Shown: positions 41,092-49,621 of the stretch, in pieces | Numbering within the stretch: position 1 is the stretch's first letter | Layout of the letters: each line of letters starts with the position of its first letter | From: an uncultured Prevotellaceae bacterium | GTDB lineage: Bacteria; Bacteroidota; Bacteroidia; Bacteroidales; Bacteroidaceae | Reading direction: 5' to 3' | Length of the DNA stretch: 64,000 nucleotides | NCBI GenBank assembly: GCA_946406435.1 | Contig: CAMJKP010000007.1 | Coordinates: forward strand, 22,726 to 86,725 | The notes under the pieces: model-generated | Told to the model about the DNA's origin: nothing | Databases searched by the model: none | The model's input: only the letters and a program-made list of their open reading frames with translations | Made by a program: the position numbers and the translations under genes

Positions 41092-41122
41092 TTGCAGTAT
41101 TCAAAAAAAGCATATAATTTTG
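41092..41122 (+). promoter_or_regulatory. Promoter of the 68-aa peptide gene
   Basis: TTG (41092-41094), 20 bp, TAATTTTG (41115-41122). Confidence 0.72.
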
Positions 41123-41129
41123 CAGGGGA

Positions 41130-41280
41130 GAATTAAAGAAGTAATAAGGAGTGCAAGGAGTGCAAGGAGTACAAGACGAAAGTCTTACTCGTTCAAATAA
41201 GCGATATTTACTATTGTCTTGTACTCCTTAAGCGACTTTAGGAGCGCCACTCCTTGCACTCCTTGTACTCCTCAAATTAT
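41130..41280. repeat. Family B repeat, copy 2, in the peptide-gene leader
   Basis: AGGAGTGCAAGGAGTGCAAG, GAGTACAAGACGAAAGTCTT, then TATTGTCTTGTACTCCTTAA, GCGACTTTAGGAGCGCCACT, CCTTGCACTCCTTGTACTCC. The ends can pair over about 25 bp in the RNA. Confidence 0.75.
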
Positions 41281-41306
41281 CAAATCAATTTATTATTATC
41301 AAGAAT

Positions 41307-41513
41307 ATGAACACAACAGTCCTAGCTGTAACGATAGCGTTAATAGCAACTCATATCGTTTACACAGAGTACATAAACCCACAGGACTCATTCGCAGAGT
41401 CTCAACAGATCTATGAAGCACCAACAAACATATCAGACAAGAGTACAACCTTCGCCTATAAAATAGAAAAGAAAGACAAGATTTCTCTCAGCGAAACAAC
41501 TTTCTCGGAATAA
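41307..41513 (+). CDS. 68-aa membrane-anchored peptide divergent from LytTR 2
   Basis: MNTTVLAVTIALIATHIVYT begins with one membrane helix or uncleaved signal, followed by a polar, charged tail (YEAPTNISDKSTTFAYKIEK...). I do not recognise a family. A full promoter and a LytTR-type half-site array lie upstream, which supports a regulated gene. In Firmicutes, LytTR regulators are partnered with small exported peptides; whether that applies here is conjecture. Confidence 0.6.
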   Translation: MNTTVLAVTIALIATHIVYTEYINPQDSFAESQQIYEAPTNISDKSTTFAYKIEKKDKISLSETTFSE

Positions 41514-41731
41514 GCCTCCCTCAAAAGAAAAAGAGGTGGTGGGGTTGATATCTCATTTCCCTTATTAGATAAATAATATACGACACAATATATATTTACT
41601 ACATTTTTTCCATATATATAGCATTATCCCACCCCCACCACGATATTGTCTTTATAATATCGTTTCTTCGCAACTTAACGCAAGCGCCTAAAAGATAATG
41701 ACATTTGCTTGCATATCTCATGTATTTTTTG
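41514..41731. other. Intergenic stretch with a long-range inverted repeat
   Basis: GAGGTGGTGGGGTTGATA (about 41531) and ATCCCACCCCCACCAC (about 41626) can pair around ~85 bp of AT-rich DNA; this might terminate the peptide transcript. Otherwise nothing is seen. Confidence 0.45.
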
Positions 41732-41800
41732 TATATTTGTACTTGAAGATTCAAAGACCGTGCGTCAGCTTAGCTGACACGCGCTCTTCGATAGGTGTTC
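41732..41800 (+). ncRNA. Promoter-hairpin RNA module, partial copy C
   Basis: TATATTTG (-7, 41732-41739; TTTG 24 bp upstream) then CAAAGACCGTGCGTCAGC, TTA, GCTGACACGCGC. It matches copies A and B through hairpin 1, with a shortened loop, and lacks hairpin 2. Confidence 0.4.
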
Positions 41801-41920
41801 GTTCATCCTTCGCTCTGCCTTCGTTCTGCCTTCGCTTTTTCTTCGATTCCAGAGCGGAGAATAAGCATTGACACGGCAACGGCATAAAGGCTGTTCATAG
41901 GAAGACAAGCGAAATGACTA

Positions 41921-41951
41921 TTGCATATATTGGAGATTTTTCATATCTTTG
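41921..41951 (+). promoter_or_regulatory. Promoter of the PNPOx-like gene
   Basis: TTG (41921-41923), 20 bp, TATCTTTG (41944-41951). Confidence 0.7.
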
Positions 41952-42035
41952 CACTCGGCAAATCAAAGATCGTGCGCCAGCCTTTGAGGACTGACACGCA
42001 CTTTTGCCTTCGTGCGAGGTGCTGCGCACGTTGAC
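41952..42035 (+). ncRNA. Promoter-hairpin RNA module, copy B (leader of the PNPOx-like gene)
   Basis: After the -7 element: CGTGCGCCAGCC...GACTGACACGCAC (hairpin 1), TTTTGCCTT, CGTGCG-AGGTGCTG-CGCACG (hairpin 2). The gene starts 27 bp after hairpin 2, so it could be a cis-acting leader. Copy A (7906-7996) has the same order on the opposite strand with no gene behind it. Confidence 0.5.
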
Positions 42036-42061
42036 ACTCAACAATAAGAAAAAAATTTATT

Positions 42062-42496
42062 ATGACAAAAGAACAGATTTTTGAATTGATCAACGGGATG
42101 CAGAATCCTGTGATGTACTTGGCAACAAGCGAAAACGGACAACCTCATGTGCGTGCCGTCCTCCTTTATAGTGCCGATGAGAATGGTATCGTGTTCCATA
42201 CTGGTAAGTTCAAGGAACTTCACAAGCAGCTTCAGGAGAATCCGAAGGCTGAGGCTTGTTTCGCTACTGGCAAGTATCAAGTGCGCGTTGAGGGTGAGTT
42301 CAAACTCGTGGATGACATCGAGTTCAAGAAAGAGATTATCAATCATCCTTCACGCAAGTTCCTTCAGGGATGGATAGCAGAGCAAGGCTTGGATGCCGTT
42401 CTCGACTTCATTCAGGTGTATAGAATGGAACATGGCAAGGCTCACACATGGAGCTTTGAGGATAACTTTAAGGCAAAGGAATACGTGGATTTATAA
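42062..42496 (+). CDS. Pyridoxamine 5'-phosphate oxidase-family flavin-binding protein
   Basis: A 144-residue split-barrel protein. The opening MTKEQIFELINGMQNPVMYLATSENGQPHVRAVLL block (here shown in part: PVMYLATSENGQPHVRAV) and IVFHTGKFKELHKQLQENPK are typical of small PNPOx-family proteins that bind FMN or F420. Too short for true PdxH; the substrate is unknown. The gene follows a structured leader and its own promoter. Confidence 0.85.
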   Translation: MTKEQIFELINGMQNPVMYLATSENGQPHVRAVLLYSADENGIVFHTGKFKELHKQLQENPKAEACFATGKYQVRVEGEFKLVDDIEFKKEIINHPSRKFLQGWIAEQGLDAVLDFIQVYRMEHGKAHTWSFEDNFKAKEYVDL

Positions 42497-42967
42497 AAAA
42501 AGTATTCTCGAATTCACCAAGCTAAAGCAAGTTCCAAATTACCTATTATAATTTTTATAACAATGCAACCAAGATATGTAATGAATTATTGGCAATTTGG
42601 AACTTGCGAATACTTAGTAATTAAAGGGTGTGTAATCAGTTTACACAATGTATATAATAAACCTACAGATATTATTTCAACTTTAGCATAGCTCAAGTTT
42701 CTGGTTATAAGGTTTTAGGGTTTTAAGGTTATCAGGTCGGAGCGCTTTTGAAATTAAGAGATTAAGATATTAAAAAATTAATTTTCAATTTTCAATTATC
42801 ACTTGCTTTAGCTTGATGAGCTTCAGCGAAGAACTTGCGTAGCTTGTTGAGCCTTGCGAAAAATTTTCAATTGTTTAAGACCTCTAACCTTATAACTTTT
42901 TAAACGATGCTGACCTCATAACCTTCAAACCTTATAACCTATGAAGTTTCGCAAGCGAAAACTTCAA
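42497..42967. repeat. Gene-free stretch with families C and G repeats
   Basis: CACCAAGCTAAAGCAAGTTC, a CCAAATT...AATTTGG pair (42532/42593), GGTTATAAGGTTTTAGGGTT, the family G string CACTTGCTTTAGCTTGATGA, and CCTCTAACCTTATAAC. I see no gene. Confidence 0.6.
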
Positions 42968-43591
42968 TCAATAGAAACGAACAATCTCATCAAAAGGCCT
43001 ATGCTGTGGCTGCTGTGGCTCTTCAGCCCTATATCCAAGTGAGATGACTGCCATGATGGTTTCCTCATTTGGTATGCTGAAAAGAGTACGCAGTTCATTG
43101 GCATCCCTCATTCCCATAATCAAAGTGTCGAATCCCATGGCACGGGCTTTCAACACGAGATAGGCATTACTCAGGCCATTGTCGTAAGCGCCCCACCCGT
43201 CTCCGACTTCATTGGTCTGTTCTCCCTGGAAGAATCCAGACTTTGAACGCTCAAACGTAGAAACAATCAGCACAGGTGCACCGGCAACCTTCTCCTTATT
43301 CGGGCCTATCAGCTCAGCAACGGCTTTAACCTGTTCCGGACTGATTGCCACATAATACTTGGTTGGCTGTTGGTTAGCCCATGAAGGAGCTTCCTGAACG
43401 GATGTGAGCAACTCTTTCACCTGTTCCTTTGTTATGTTTTTGCTTGCATCATAACTGCGGACACTACGGCGAGTCTTGATTACCTCATCAAATGACGGAG
43501 CACTCTCGCTTGTCTTTGTCTCTGACTGAGTGCAAGAGAAAAACATCGTCACAAGTGAAGCCACGAAAAACATTCTAACGATTTTCTTCAT
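42968..43591 (-). CDS. Nitroreductase-family lipoprotein
   Basis: A 207-residue FMN-dependent nitroreductase-like protein. SFDEVIKTRRSVRSYD is the FMN-binding opening; EAPSWANQQPTKYYV, NAYLVLKARAMGFDTLIMGM and VISLGYRAEEP are later family blocks. Unusually it carries a lipoprotein signal (MFFVASLVTMFFSC), so it acts outside the cytoplasm and would need an extracytoplasmic reductant. MKKIVRM at 43591 is preferred to an ATG three codons upstream. Confidence 0.85.
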   Translation of the reverse strand: MKKIVRMFFVASLVTMFFSCTQSETKTSESAPSFDEVIKTRRSVRSYDASKNITKEQVKELLTSVQEAPSWANQQPTKYYVAISPEQVKAVAELIGPNKEKVAGAPVLIVSTFERSKSGFFQGEQTNEVGDGWGAYDNGLSNAYLVLKARAMGFDTLIMGMRDANELRTLFSIPNEETIMAVISLGYRAEEPQQPQHRPFDEIVRFY

Positions 43592-43604
43592 ACAATTCAT
43601 TTTT

Positions 43605-43745
43605 TATTATTAGGTTTTAGGGTTGATAGGTTTTTAGGTTTTCAGGTCGGAACGCCCATGAGCGATGCAGACCTCTAACCTCCTAACCTCTAACCTCCTA
43701 ACCGTTGCTGACCATATAACCTTCAAACCTTATAACCGATGAAGT
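43605..43745. repeat. Family C repeat with inverted halves
   Basis: AGGTTTTAGGGTTGATAGG, AGGTCGGAACGCCC, CCTCTAACCTCCTAACC repeats and GACCATATAACCTTC, able to pair on themselves. Confidence 0.6.
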
Positions 43746-43793
43746 TGAGCTTGCGAAACTTCATTTATCGGAAATAGTCATCTATTCTGATTC

Positions 43794-45152
43794 TTAGCGT
43801 CCAAGCTTCCACCAGTCAAAGTCGAAAAGCTGTTCATCTCCTCCACGGAAGAGGATATAGACATCATGCTTGCCTGTTGGAGCTTTTTCTATAGGATGAG
43901 AAATTATGTTCTTGCTGCCATCCACCTCAATACGGGCAAACGGTTTCCCGCTGATTGCATCTGCGTAAAACTCGATAACACCGGGATTCTTCACATTCAG
44001 CACCTCTACAGTAATCTCCTTGGGAGCTTCAGAACCTAAATCCACATTACGAACCTTTGTCCAGTCGCCGTTATGGATTGATGTGACGTAATGCTTTGCA
44101 CCCGCCATACGGTCAAGCTTAACACCCCAACTCTGTGACATGGTCTCAGCCTCAACCGTCTTGTAAGGATCAAGACTACCGACAGGCTTCACACCATCTT
44201 TAGTGAATGGAATGAAAGGGATGGAACCGTCAGCATTAAACTTGAACTCCTCTATAGCAGTAGAGCGTTTAAATCCGCCACCATTAGGCAGAGCGCCATT
44301 GTGGTAGAACATATAGTCATGTCCCTTGAAATGGATGTTTCCGCCATGAATAGTGAAACTGTTCTCTGCCTCGTCCATTATACGTCCCTTGAAAGTCCAA
44401 GGACCATGTACTGAAGGAGCGGTAGAATATGCCATATACTCTGGAACACCACCTGCAGGATATACAGCATAGTAGATGCCGTTTCGCTTTGTCACCCAAG
44501 GACCTTCCTCATACTGAGTCATCTCACGCTCCTTACCAATAGACCAGTCCATCTTTGACTGCAAGGTGCCAAAACTCTTAGGATCTGTGTATCCGGGAAC
44601 TTCCTTATAGCCATTCTTAAACGAAATCATGTCATCGTTAAGTTCTCCGTACCAGAATCCCTTATTTCCCCAAAAGAGATACGGCTTACCGTCATCGTCG
44701 ATAAATACTGTAGGATCAATAAATCCAAAGCCTGTAGCAAGAGGTCCACCTATGGCATCACGCCAAGGCCCAGTAGGACTATCGGCTACAGCAACACATA
44801 AAGCATCTTTTCCGTCATCGGTGTTGCAACATAGATACCAGTACCATTTGCCCTTATGCTCAACAGCCTGAGCCGCCCAGGCACGATCACCTTGCTTTGC
44901 CCATTTGAATGTAGCGGTATTGACCTGAGCACCAAGATACTGCCAGTTCACCATATCCTCAGAGGAAAACACGAGCCAGTCCTTCATTAGGAAGTATGTT
45001 GCATCGTCCTCGTCATGGTCAACAAAAAGATATACCTTGTCACCATGAACATATGGCGCAGGATCAGGAGTATATATAGCACTAATGGCAGGATTCTGCG
45101 CAAGGCAGCTTCCCGCTATTGCAAGTGCTGAGAGAGTTGCGGATAATTTCAT
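43794..45152 (-). CDS. Secreted GH43-family glycosidase with C-terminal CBM6-like domain
   Basis: A 452-residue enzyme. Signal peptide MKLSATLSALAIAGSCLA; five-bladed GH43 propeller with the catalytic base Asp in YTPDPAPYVHGDKVYLF, the pKa-modulating Asp in GFIDPTVFIDDDG and the acid Glu in YEEGPWV. Residues from about 325 (TVEAETMSQSWGVKL ... VYILFRGG) form a carbohydrate-binding beta sandwich like CBM6. Likely an arabinofuranosidase or beta-xylosidase acting on plant arabinoxylan in the periplasm. Confidence 0.88.
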   Translation of the reverse strand: MKLSATLSALAIAGSCLAQNPAISAIYTPDPAPYVHGDKVYLFVDHDEDDATYFLMKDWLVFSSEDMVNWQYLGAQVNTATFKWAKQGDRAWAAQAVEHKGKWYWYLCCNTDDGKDALCVAVADSPTGPWRDAIGGPLATGFGFIDPTVFIDDDGKPYLFWGNKGFWYGELNDDMISFKNGYKEVPGYTDPKSFGTLQSKMDWSIGKEREMTQYEEGPWVTKRNGIYYAVYPAGGVPEYMAYSTAPSVHGPWTFKGRIMDEAENSFTIHGGNIHFKGHDYMFYHNGALPNGGGFKRSTAIEEFKFNADGSIPFIPFTKDGVKPVGSLDPYKTVEAETMSQSWGVKLDRMAGAKHYVTSIHNGDWTKVRNVDLGSEAPKEITVEVLNVKNPGVIEFYADAISGKPFARIEVDGSKNIISHPIEKAPTGKHDVYILFRGGDEQLFDFDWWKLGR

Positions 45153-45167
45153 TTTAAAATTTTAATT

Positions 45168-45256
45168 TGACCTACCCTATCCCTCCCCAAGGGAGGGAGT
45201 CATTAGATAGTAATACTATATAGAAGCTCTCCCCCTTGGGGGGAGTCGGAGGGGGT
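45168..45256. repeat. Family A palindromic repeat, copy 7
   Basis: CCTACCCTATCCCTCCCC, AAGGGAGGGAG, TAGATAGTAATACTATAT, CTCTCCCCCTTGGGGGGAG, TCGGAGGGGGTCGGTGG. It fills the gap between the GH43 and DUF362 genes. Confidence 0.8.
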
Positions 45257-45266
45257 CGGTGGATCT

Positions 45267-46220
45267 TTATTTATCAATACTTACCATCGTATATTTCCTG
45301 CTACCAAGACCTATCTTCTCGCCCCACTCCATGATGTGAGTGCCGTGCTTGCGTGCAATACGGTCAAGCAGAGGCTTGGTATTGTTATGCTCGTCGTTAT
45401 GTATCTGGCTGACGATATCGAACGCTGCCTGATCGAGAGCCACAGGGGCAAGAGAGGCTATGATGCCATAATCAGCAATGAGAGGAGGCTGTGGATTTCC
45501 GTTGCAGTCGCAATCGATAGACATCTTATTCATCACGGAGATATAGAGAATCTTATTGCCGTTGTCGAAGAAGTTGTGAACAGCCTGTGCCGCAGCAGCC
45601 ATTGACTCTATGAAACCGTCCTGATCACCAGTATGTCCCCAAAGATTACGAACATCATCCGTATAGCCTGCCGTATGGATATATGCCTTGCCAGAAGCAG
45701 AAGCCACACCGATAGATGCGTTCTTAAGTACACCACCAAGACCACCCATCTGATGCCCCTTGAAATGGGCGAGATTGACCATGAAGTCATAGTTCTTGAG
45801 GTGACTGCCCACGATGTCATATTTAAGGTGAGTCTCATCCTTTACAGGAATCTTCATTGAACCTTCCTCATCCATGATATCCACCTTGGCAATATCAAGA
45901 AAGCCATGCTCCTTGATTGTCTTCCAATGCTTTTCTGTGGTTGCGCGAGAACCCCCATAGGCAGTATTGCACTCAACGATAGTACCCTTTACCTCATCAA
46001 CCAAAGGCTTGATAAAAGCCGGACGAAGATAGCCTGTCTTCTCAGATTCTCCCGTTGAAATCTTTACAGCCACACGTCCCTCAGCCTTACGACCGAGAGC
46101 CTTGTATATCTTGACTAACGACTCTGGAGATATGTCGCGAGTGACATATACAACAGACTGAGCGCTCGCGCTCAACATTGAAACCAGCACGAATAATGCT
46201 GAGAGGAAGGTCTTTTTCAT
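45267..46220 (-). CDS. Exported DUF362 protein
   Basis: A 317-residue DUF362 protein with signal peptide (MKKTFLSALFVLVSMLSASA). Family blocks: VAVKISTGESEKTGYLRP, ECNTAYGGSR, HLKNYDFMVNLAHFKGHQMGG and GGVLKNASIGVAS. Only one cysteine pair is visible (SIDCDCNGNP), not a 4Fe-4S ferredoxin set. Some DUF362 proteins come with Fe-S metabolism; the reaction is unknown. It is just downstream of a TonB receptor with a 15-bp gap, so it may handle the imported ligand. M at 46220 is chosen for the signal peptide. Confidence 0.82.
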   Translation of the reverse strand: MKKTFLSALFVLVSMLSASAQSVVYVTRDISPESLVKIYKALGRKAEGRVAVKISTGESEKTGYLRPAFIKPLVDEVKGTIVECNTAYGGSRATTEKHWKTIKEHGFLDIAKVDIMDEEGSMKIPVKDETHLKYDIVGSHLKNYDFMVNLAHFKGHQMGGLGGVLKNASIGVASASGKAYIHTAGYTDDVRNLWGHTGDQDGFIESMAAAAQAVHNFFDNGNKILYISVMNKMSIDCDCNGNPQPPLIADYGIIASLAPVALDQAAFDIVSQIHNDEHNNTKPLLDRIARKHGTHIMEWGEKIGLGSRKYTMVSIDK

Positions 46221-46234
46221 AATTGTCAATAAGT

Positions 46235-48172
46235 TTAGAATGGTACACATACTCCCACCTTGAATGTTGCCCTTGGCATTGGCATACCTAAAACATATTC
46301 ATACTTCTGAGCAAGAAGGTTCTCGCCATTCACCCAGACTCTAAAATTAAACCCTGCCATATCAATCCAGCGACTTACTGTCGCATTAAGGAGGGTGAAT
46401 GATTCCTTTGTCTCATTCTGTCCAACTGCAGTATAAAGACCACAAACCTGCATCAAGCCACACGAAATATTCAAGCCTGTTTTTATGCATTCATACCAGT
46501 TGAGTCCAATGTATCCTTTATATTGAGGTGCGGAAACCACGGGATTATCCATGTGTAGCCAAGAATGATTAGTGTCAAGCCACATATAAGGCATTACATA
46601 CCATTTGGCATCACATTCAATACCATAATTTTTAATTTTGCCAGTATTGATGTTCTTTCTGTTTATTGTCTGGATTATGTTATCAGCATCTATGATGAAA
46701 AAGTTTACTCCGTACTGAACCCTGTTGTGGTTGAGCCTCTGCCTCCAAGACAATTCATAAGTCCACATACGCTCAGGCTCAAGTTCCTCGTTTGAAGGTG
46801 GATAGAGATACATTTCCTTCATTGTAGGATTACGGAAGCCCTTACTTGCCATAAGCTTTATTTCATTGCATGTTTTTCTGTTATTTGTTGGACGAATAAC
46901 GATACCACCCTGAGGAACCCATACTCCACCTGTCACACTGTGATGATCGTATCTCGCACCTGCATCGACGGTAAGCCATGAAGCAATATCCTGACGAATA
47001 TCAGCATATCCTGCAATCTCGGTATTGTTCACATCAGCCGACTGCTTAGGACCGTTTTCTTCCTCTTTACCAGTTTCACGGTTTGTGTACCAAGTATGAC
47101 CATAAATGCCCTGATAGTCAAAGCCTACAGTTACCCGTCCGCCTTCCCACAAATCAGCGTTCTGATACACAGAAACGCCCATCAAGGCATCCTTTGAACG
47201 GAACAGACGTTCCTGTGGAGAACCTCCTTCCTTATAGCCGTCGTTAATCTTATGTCTGCCGAAGTTATCATAGAAACTGATTCTACCACTAGTTTTATCG
47301 TAGTGATTCTCAACACCTACAGCCACAGCACCTCTTGTTATCCATTGGTCAGCCTCAAACATCGGATCTGTTACGGTACCTGGATTAGAAGCATTGAAAT
47401 GGGTGATATCAACATCGGCATAAGCATTCCATTTGTCAGAAATATCATAGTTCAACCTCGCATAGCCTCCATATTGTTCAAATCCCATGTTAGGACGATG
47501 ATTCTCAGAACGCCCATATTGTCCTGCAATAACACTTGAAAAACGATCTTTCTGAATTTCGTTGGAGGCATCTACTTGCAAGGTCCCATAACTTCCTATA
47601 CCTACATTAAGCATGTTACTAACAACACCTGAATGTTCAGGTTTGCGAGTCACGATATTCACAACACCACCCATAGCATTTGAACCATAAAGCATTGATG
47701 CTGGACCTCTCAATACCTCCACACGATCTATCATCATAGTCTGATAGCTATCAGCTATAGAATGACCATAAACACCATTATACTGTGGATGTCCATCGAT
47801 AAGTACCATCATCTGACCTGCGCCTGAACTGATACCACGAAGCATCATACCACCAGCTGCACCTCCACTCACACCATATCCCATCATACCACGGGATGTT
47901 ACCATCAATCCTGGCACTTGCTCTGTAAGTGTAGGGAGAATATTCTGTCGGCTGTATGCATATAACGCTGGCATAGCATGATACGGTTCAACGATAGTTA
48001 CTGTCTGCGGAAGATGTCGCGAATCCGTTTGTGTTCGTGTTCCAGTAACGACAACCTCTCCAAGATGCTTCAAAGAGTCTGGCTCTGAAGCAAAAGCGAC
48101 TGCAGGCAATAGGTTGAGTCCTACTGCTAAAGTTAGAAATGTAACTTTTTTTATTTGTATCTTAAATTCCAA
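46235..48172 (-). CDS. TonB-dependent receptor (BtuB/FepA-like, no CarbopepD domain)
   Basis: A 645-residue receptor without the N-terminal CarbopepD domain. Signal peptide MEFKIQIKKVTFLTLAVGLN...AFA; TonB box and plug GEVVVTGTRTQ, LRGISSGAGQMMVLIDGH, VEVLRGPASMLYGSNAMGG, VVNIVTRKP; barrel ending FKVGVCVPF. This is the siderophore/cobalamin-type architecture. The DUF362 gene follows in the same direction. No cobalamin riboswitch sequence is seen upstream. The ligand is unknown. Confidence 0.87.
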   Translation of the reverse strand: MEFKIQIKKVTFLTLAVGLNLLPAVAFASEPDSLKHLGEVVVTGTRTQTDSRHLPQTVTIVEPYHAMPALYAYSRQNILPTLTEQVPGLMVTSRGMMGYGVSGGAAGGMMLRGISSGAGQMMVLIDGHPQYNGVYGHSIADSYQTMMIDRVEVLRGPASMLYGSNAMGGVVNIVTRKPEHSGVVSNMLNVGIGSYGTLQVDASNEIQKDRFSSVIAGQYGRSENHRPNMGFEQYGGYARLNYDISDKWNAYADVDITHFNASNPGTVTDPMFEADQWITRGAVAVGVENHYDKTSGRISFYDNFGRHKINDGYKEGGSPQERLFRSKDALMGVSVYQNADLWEGGRVTVGFDYQGIYGHTWYTNRETGKEEENGPKQSADVNNTEIAGYADIRQDIASWLTVDAGARYDHHSVTGGVWVPQGGIVIRPTNNRKTCNEIKLMASKGFRNPTMKEMYLYPPSNEELEPERMWTYELSWRQRLNHNRVQYGVNFFIIDADNIIQTINRKNINTGKIKNYGIECDAKWYVMPYMWLDTNHSWLHMDNPVVSAPQYKGYIGLNWYECIKTGLNISCGLMQVCGLYTAVGQNETKESFTLLNATVSRWIDMAGFNFRVWVNGENLLAQKYEYVLGMPMPRATFKVGVCVPF

Positions 48173-48297
48173 TTTAGGAGTCCTTATTAGTTTTACTAAT
48201 ACATTGACGAAAGGAATAACGAATGGTTTAATGTTAAAAAATGAAAAACGTATGGAAATTACGATGATTCAAGGCGTTCTGCTTTGTTTTCATCCGA

Positions 48298-48305
48298 CAA
48301 AAATA
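48298..48305 (-). promoter_or_regulatory. -7 element for the TonB receptor / DUF362 pair
   Basis: Minus strand TATTTTTG; a TTG lies 24 bp upstream (48332-48330). 125 bp before the start codon. Confidence 0.45.
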
Positions 48306-48452
48306 CGTTTTCACGATGACGCATGAAATCAAGTTCCGTGAAGTTCCTATTCTGAAGGAGAATAATAGCGGACTTATAACGAATTTGAATCGGATTTAGA
48401 GCGGAGGTAGAGCGAAACCATAGCGGAATCCAAGAAAATGCAACAAAACCAT

Positions 48453-48650
48453 AAAAAAAAGAAAAAGTCCTCGGCCGAAAACGAGGACTATCTCCGGTTC
48501 TCGCGCCTTCACAGGCTAAGAAACCTAGTAATAACTAAATGAATTGCGAGAATTTCAATCTTCACAGACTAAACAAACTCTATAATCGTTTAAATGATTT
48601 TTTCGGTATATATATTATAACATTTGCATTGAAAAACTAAAGTTTTTTAC
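48453..48650 (-). ncRNA. Candidate ~200-nt small RNA
   Basis: Minus strand, from a strong promoter at 48687-48656 to an intrinsic terminator (GTCCTCG / CGAGGAC, 48488-48467, followed by a 14-base T-rich run). Inside, AGTC-TGTGAA-GATT and AGCC-TGTGAA-GGCG are two hairpins with the same loop and compensating stem changes, and TTCTCGC pairs with GCGAGAA across the second. No ORF is present. It does not match tmRNA, RNase P or SRP RNA as I know them. Confidence 0.6.
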
Positions 48651-48655
48651 GAGTG

Positions 48656-48687
48656 CAAAGATAGTGATATTTATTGATATCGCCAAA
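48656..48687 (-). promoter_or_regulatory. Promoter of the candidate small RNA
   Basis: Minus strand TTTG (48687-48684), 20 bp, TATCTTTG (48663-48656). Confidence 0.72.
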
Positions 48688-48995
48688 AAATATCTGTCAT
48701 TACTGCGTAATTTACAAATAAATTAACATTTTAGAATACGAAATTCGTTATTATACGGAATTTTTCAGTGAAAAAACGTAAAAAATCACCGTAATACAGG
48801 TTTACAGCCATATTTTTCACTCACACATACCCTCATGGGATATTCAGGTATTTGGTATAATAACACTATCGTATTTATCCATACTTTCATAAAAGTTTTT
48901 TCATTGGAAGATTTGCACAAATCCCTATTAACCCCATTCATTTTCTTCGAATTACAATGATTTTTTATTCAAAAATACAATTTCTATCGAAATAG
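48688..48995. other. AT-rich intergenic DNA
   Basis: About 300 bp of AT-rich sequence between divergent transcripts. I see no gene, repeat or operator here. Confidence 0.5.
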
Positions 48996-49027
48996 TTTGG
49001 AGGAGAAAGAAAAAAAATGTATATTTG
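48996..49027 (+). promoter_or_regulatory. Promoter of the guanine-deaminase-like gene
   Basis: TTTG (48996-48999), 20 bp, TATATTTG (49020-49027). Confidence 0.75.
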
Positions 49028-49110
49028 CATCATAAATCTATTATCGACAGACGATTGAAAAATGACTTATTTCCAACAACAAACAAACGTGAGTATTAAA
49101 CATCGACATT

Positions 49111-49575
49111 ATGACACATAGCAAATACATGCAAATAGCTATAGATGAAGCCAGAGAAGGTATCAGAAACGGGCATGGAGGTCCGTTTGGAACTGCCATC
49201 GTAAAGGACGGAGTCTTAATAAGTTCCGGGCATAATAGGGTTCTTCAACATAACGACCCTACATGTCACGGAGAAGTGGATGCCATACGTAAGGCATGCC
49301 AGAAGCTCGGCACACACGACCTGAGCGGATGCGAGCTTTACACCACGGGAGAACCATGTCACATGTGTCTGTGTGCCTGTATGTGGGCAAACATCGATAA
49401 GATATACTACGGATGCACTATAGAAGACAACGGACTCATTGGATTCCGCGATGATAAGTTTGACAAGATTTTTGGAGGTCGTGACAAGCTTGAGGGCTTT
49501 ATGACAGAGATTGACCGCGAAGCCTGTCTGCAACTATTCGAGGAATACAAGAATCTATACCATAAACTTTATTAA
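49111..49575 (+). CDS. Nucleoside/guanine deaminase (CDA fold)
   Basis: A 154-residue zinc deaminase. Zinc and catalytic residues are in DPTCHGEVDAIR (His, Glu) and TTGEPCHMCLCACMWANIDKI (two Cys in PCxxC). The length, N-terminal NGHGGPFGTAIV and C-terminal swapped tail (EEYKNLYHKLY) resemble Bacillus guanine deaminase, which turns guanine into xanthine; tRNA adenosine deaminase TadA is the alternative. The gene is followed after 46 bp by a flavin lipoprotein gene. Confidence 0.85.
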   Translation: MTHSKYMQIAIDEAREGIRNGHGGPFGTAIVKDGVLISSGHNRVLQHNDPTCHGEVDAIRKACQKLGTHDLSGCELYTTGEPCHMCLCACMWANIDKIYYGCTIEDNGLIGFRDDKFDKIFGGRDKLEGFMTEIDREACLQLFEEYKNLYHKLY

Positions 49576-49621
49576 ATTCCGGTGGGAATTAAAAATCCTC
49601 CACCTTAAAAAACGATACGTA

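Noticed and set aside
48173..48660. Cobalamin riboswitch upstream of the BtuB-like receptor
   Set aside because: No B12 box or other known cobalamin-aptamer sequence is visible, and the RNA ends in a terminator ~280 bp before the receptor, which has its own possible promoter.
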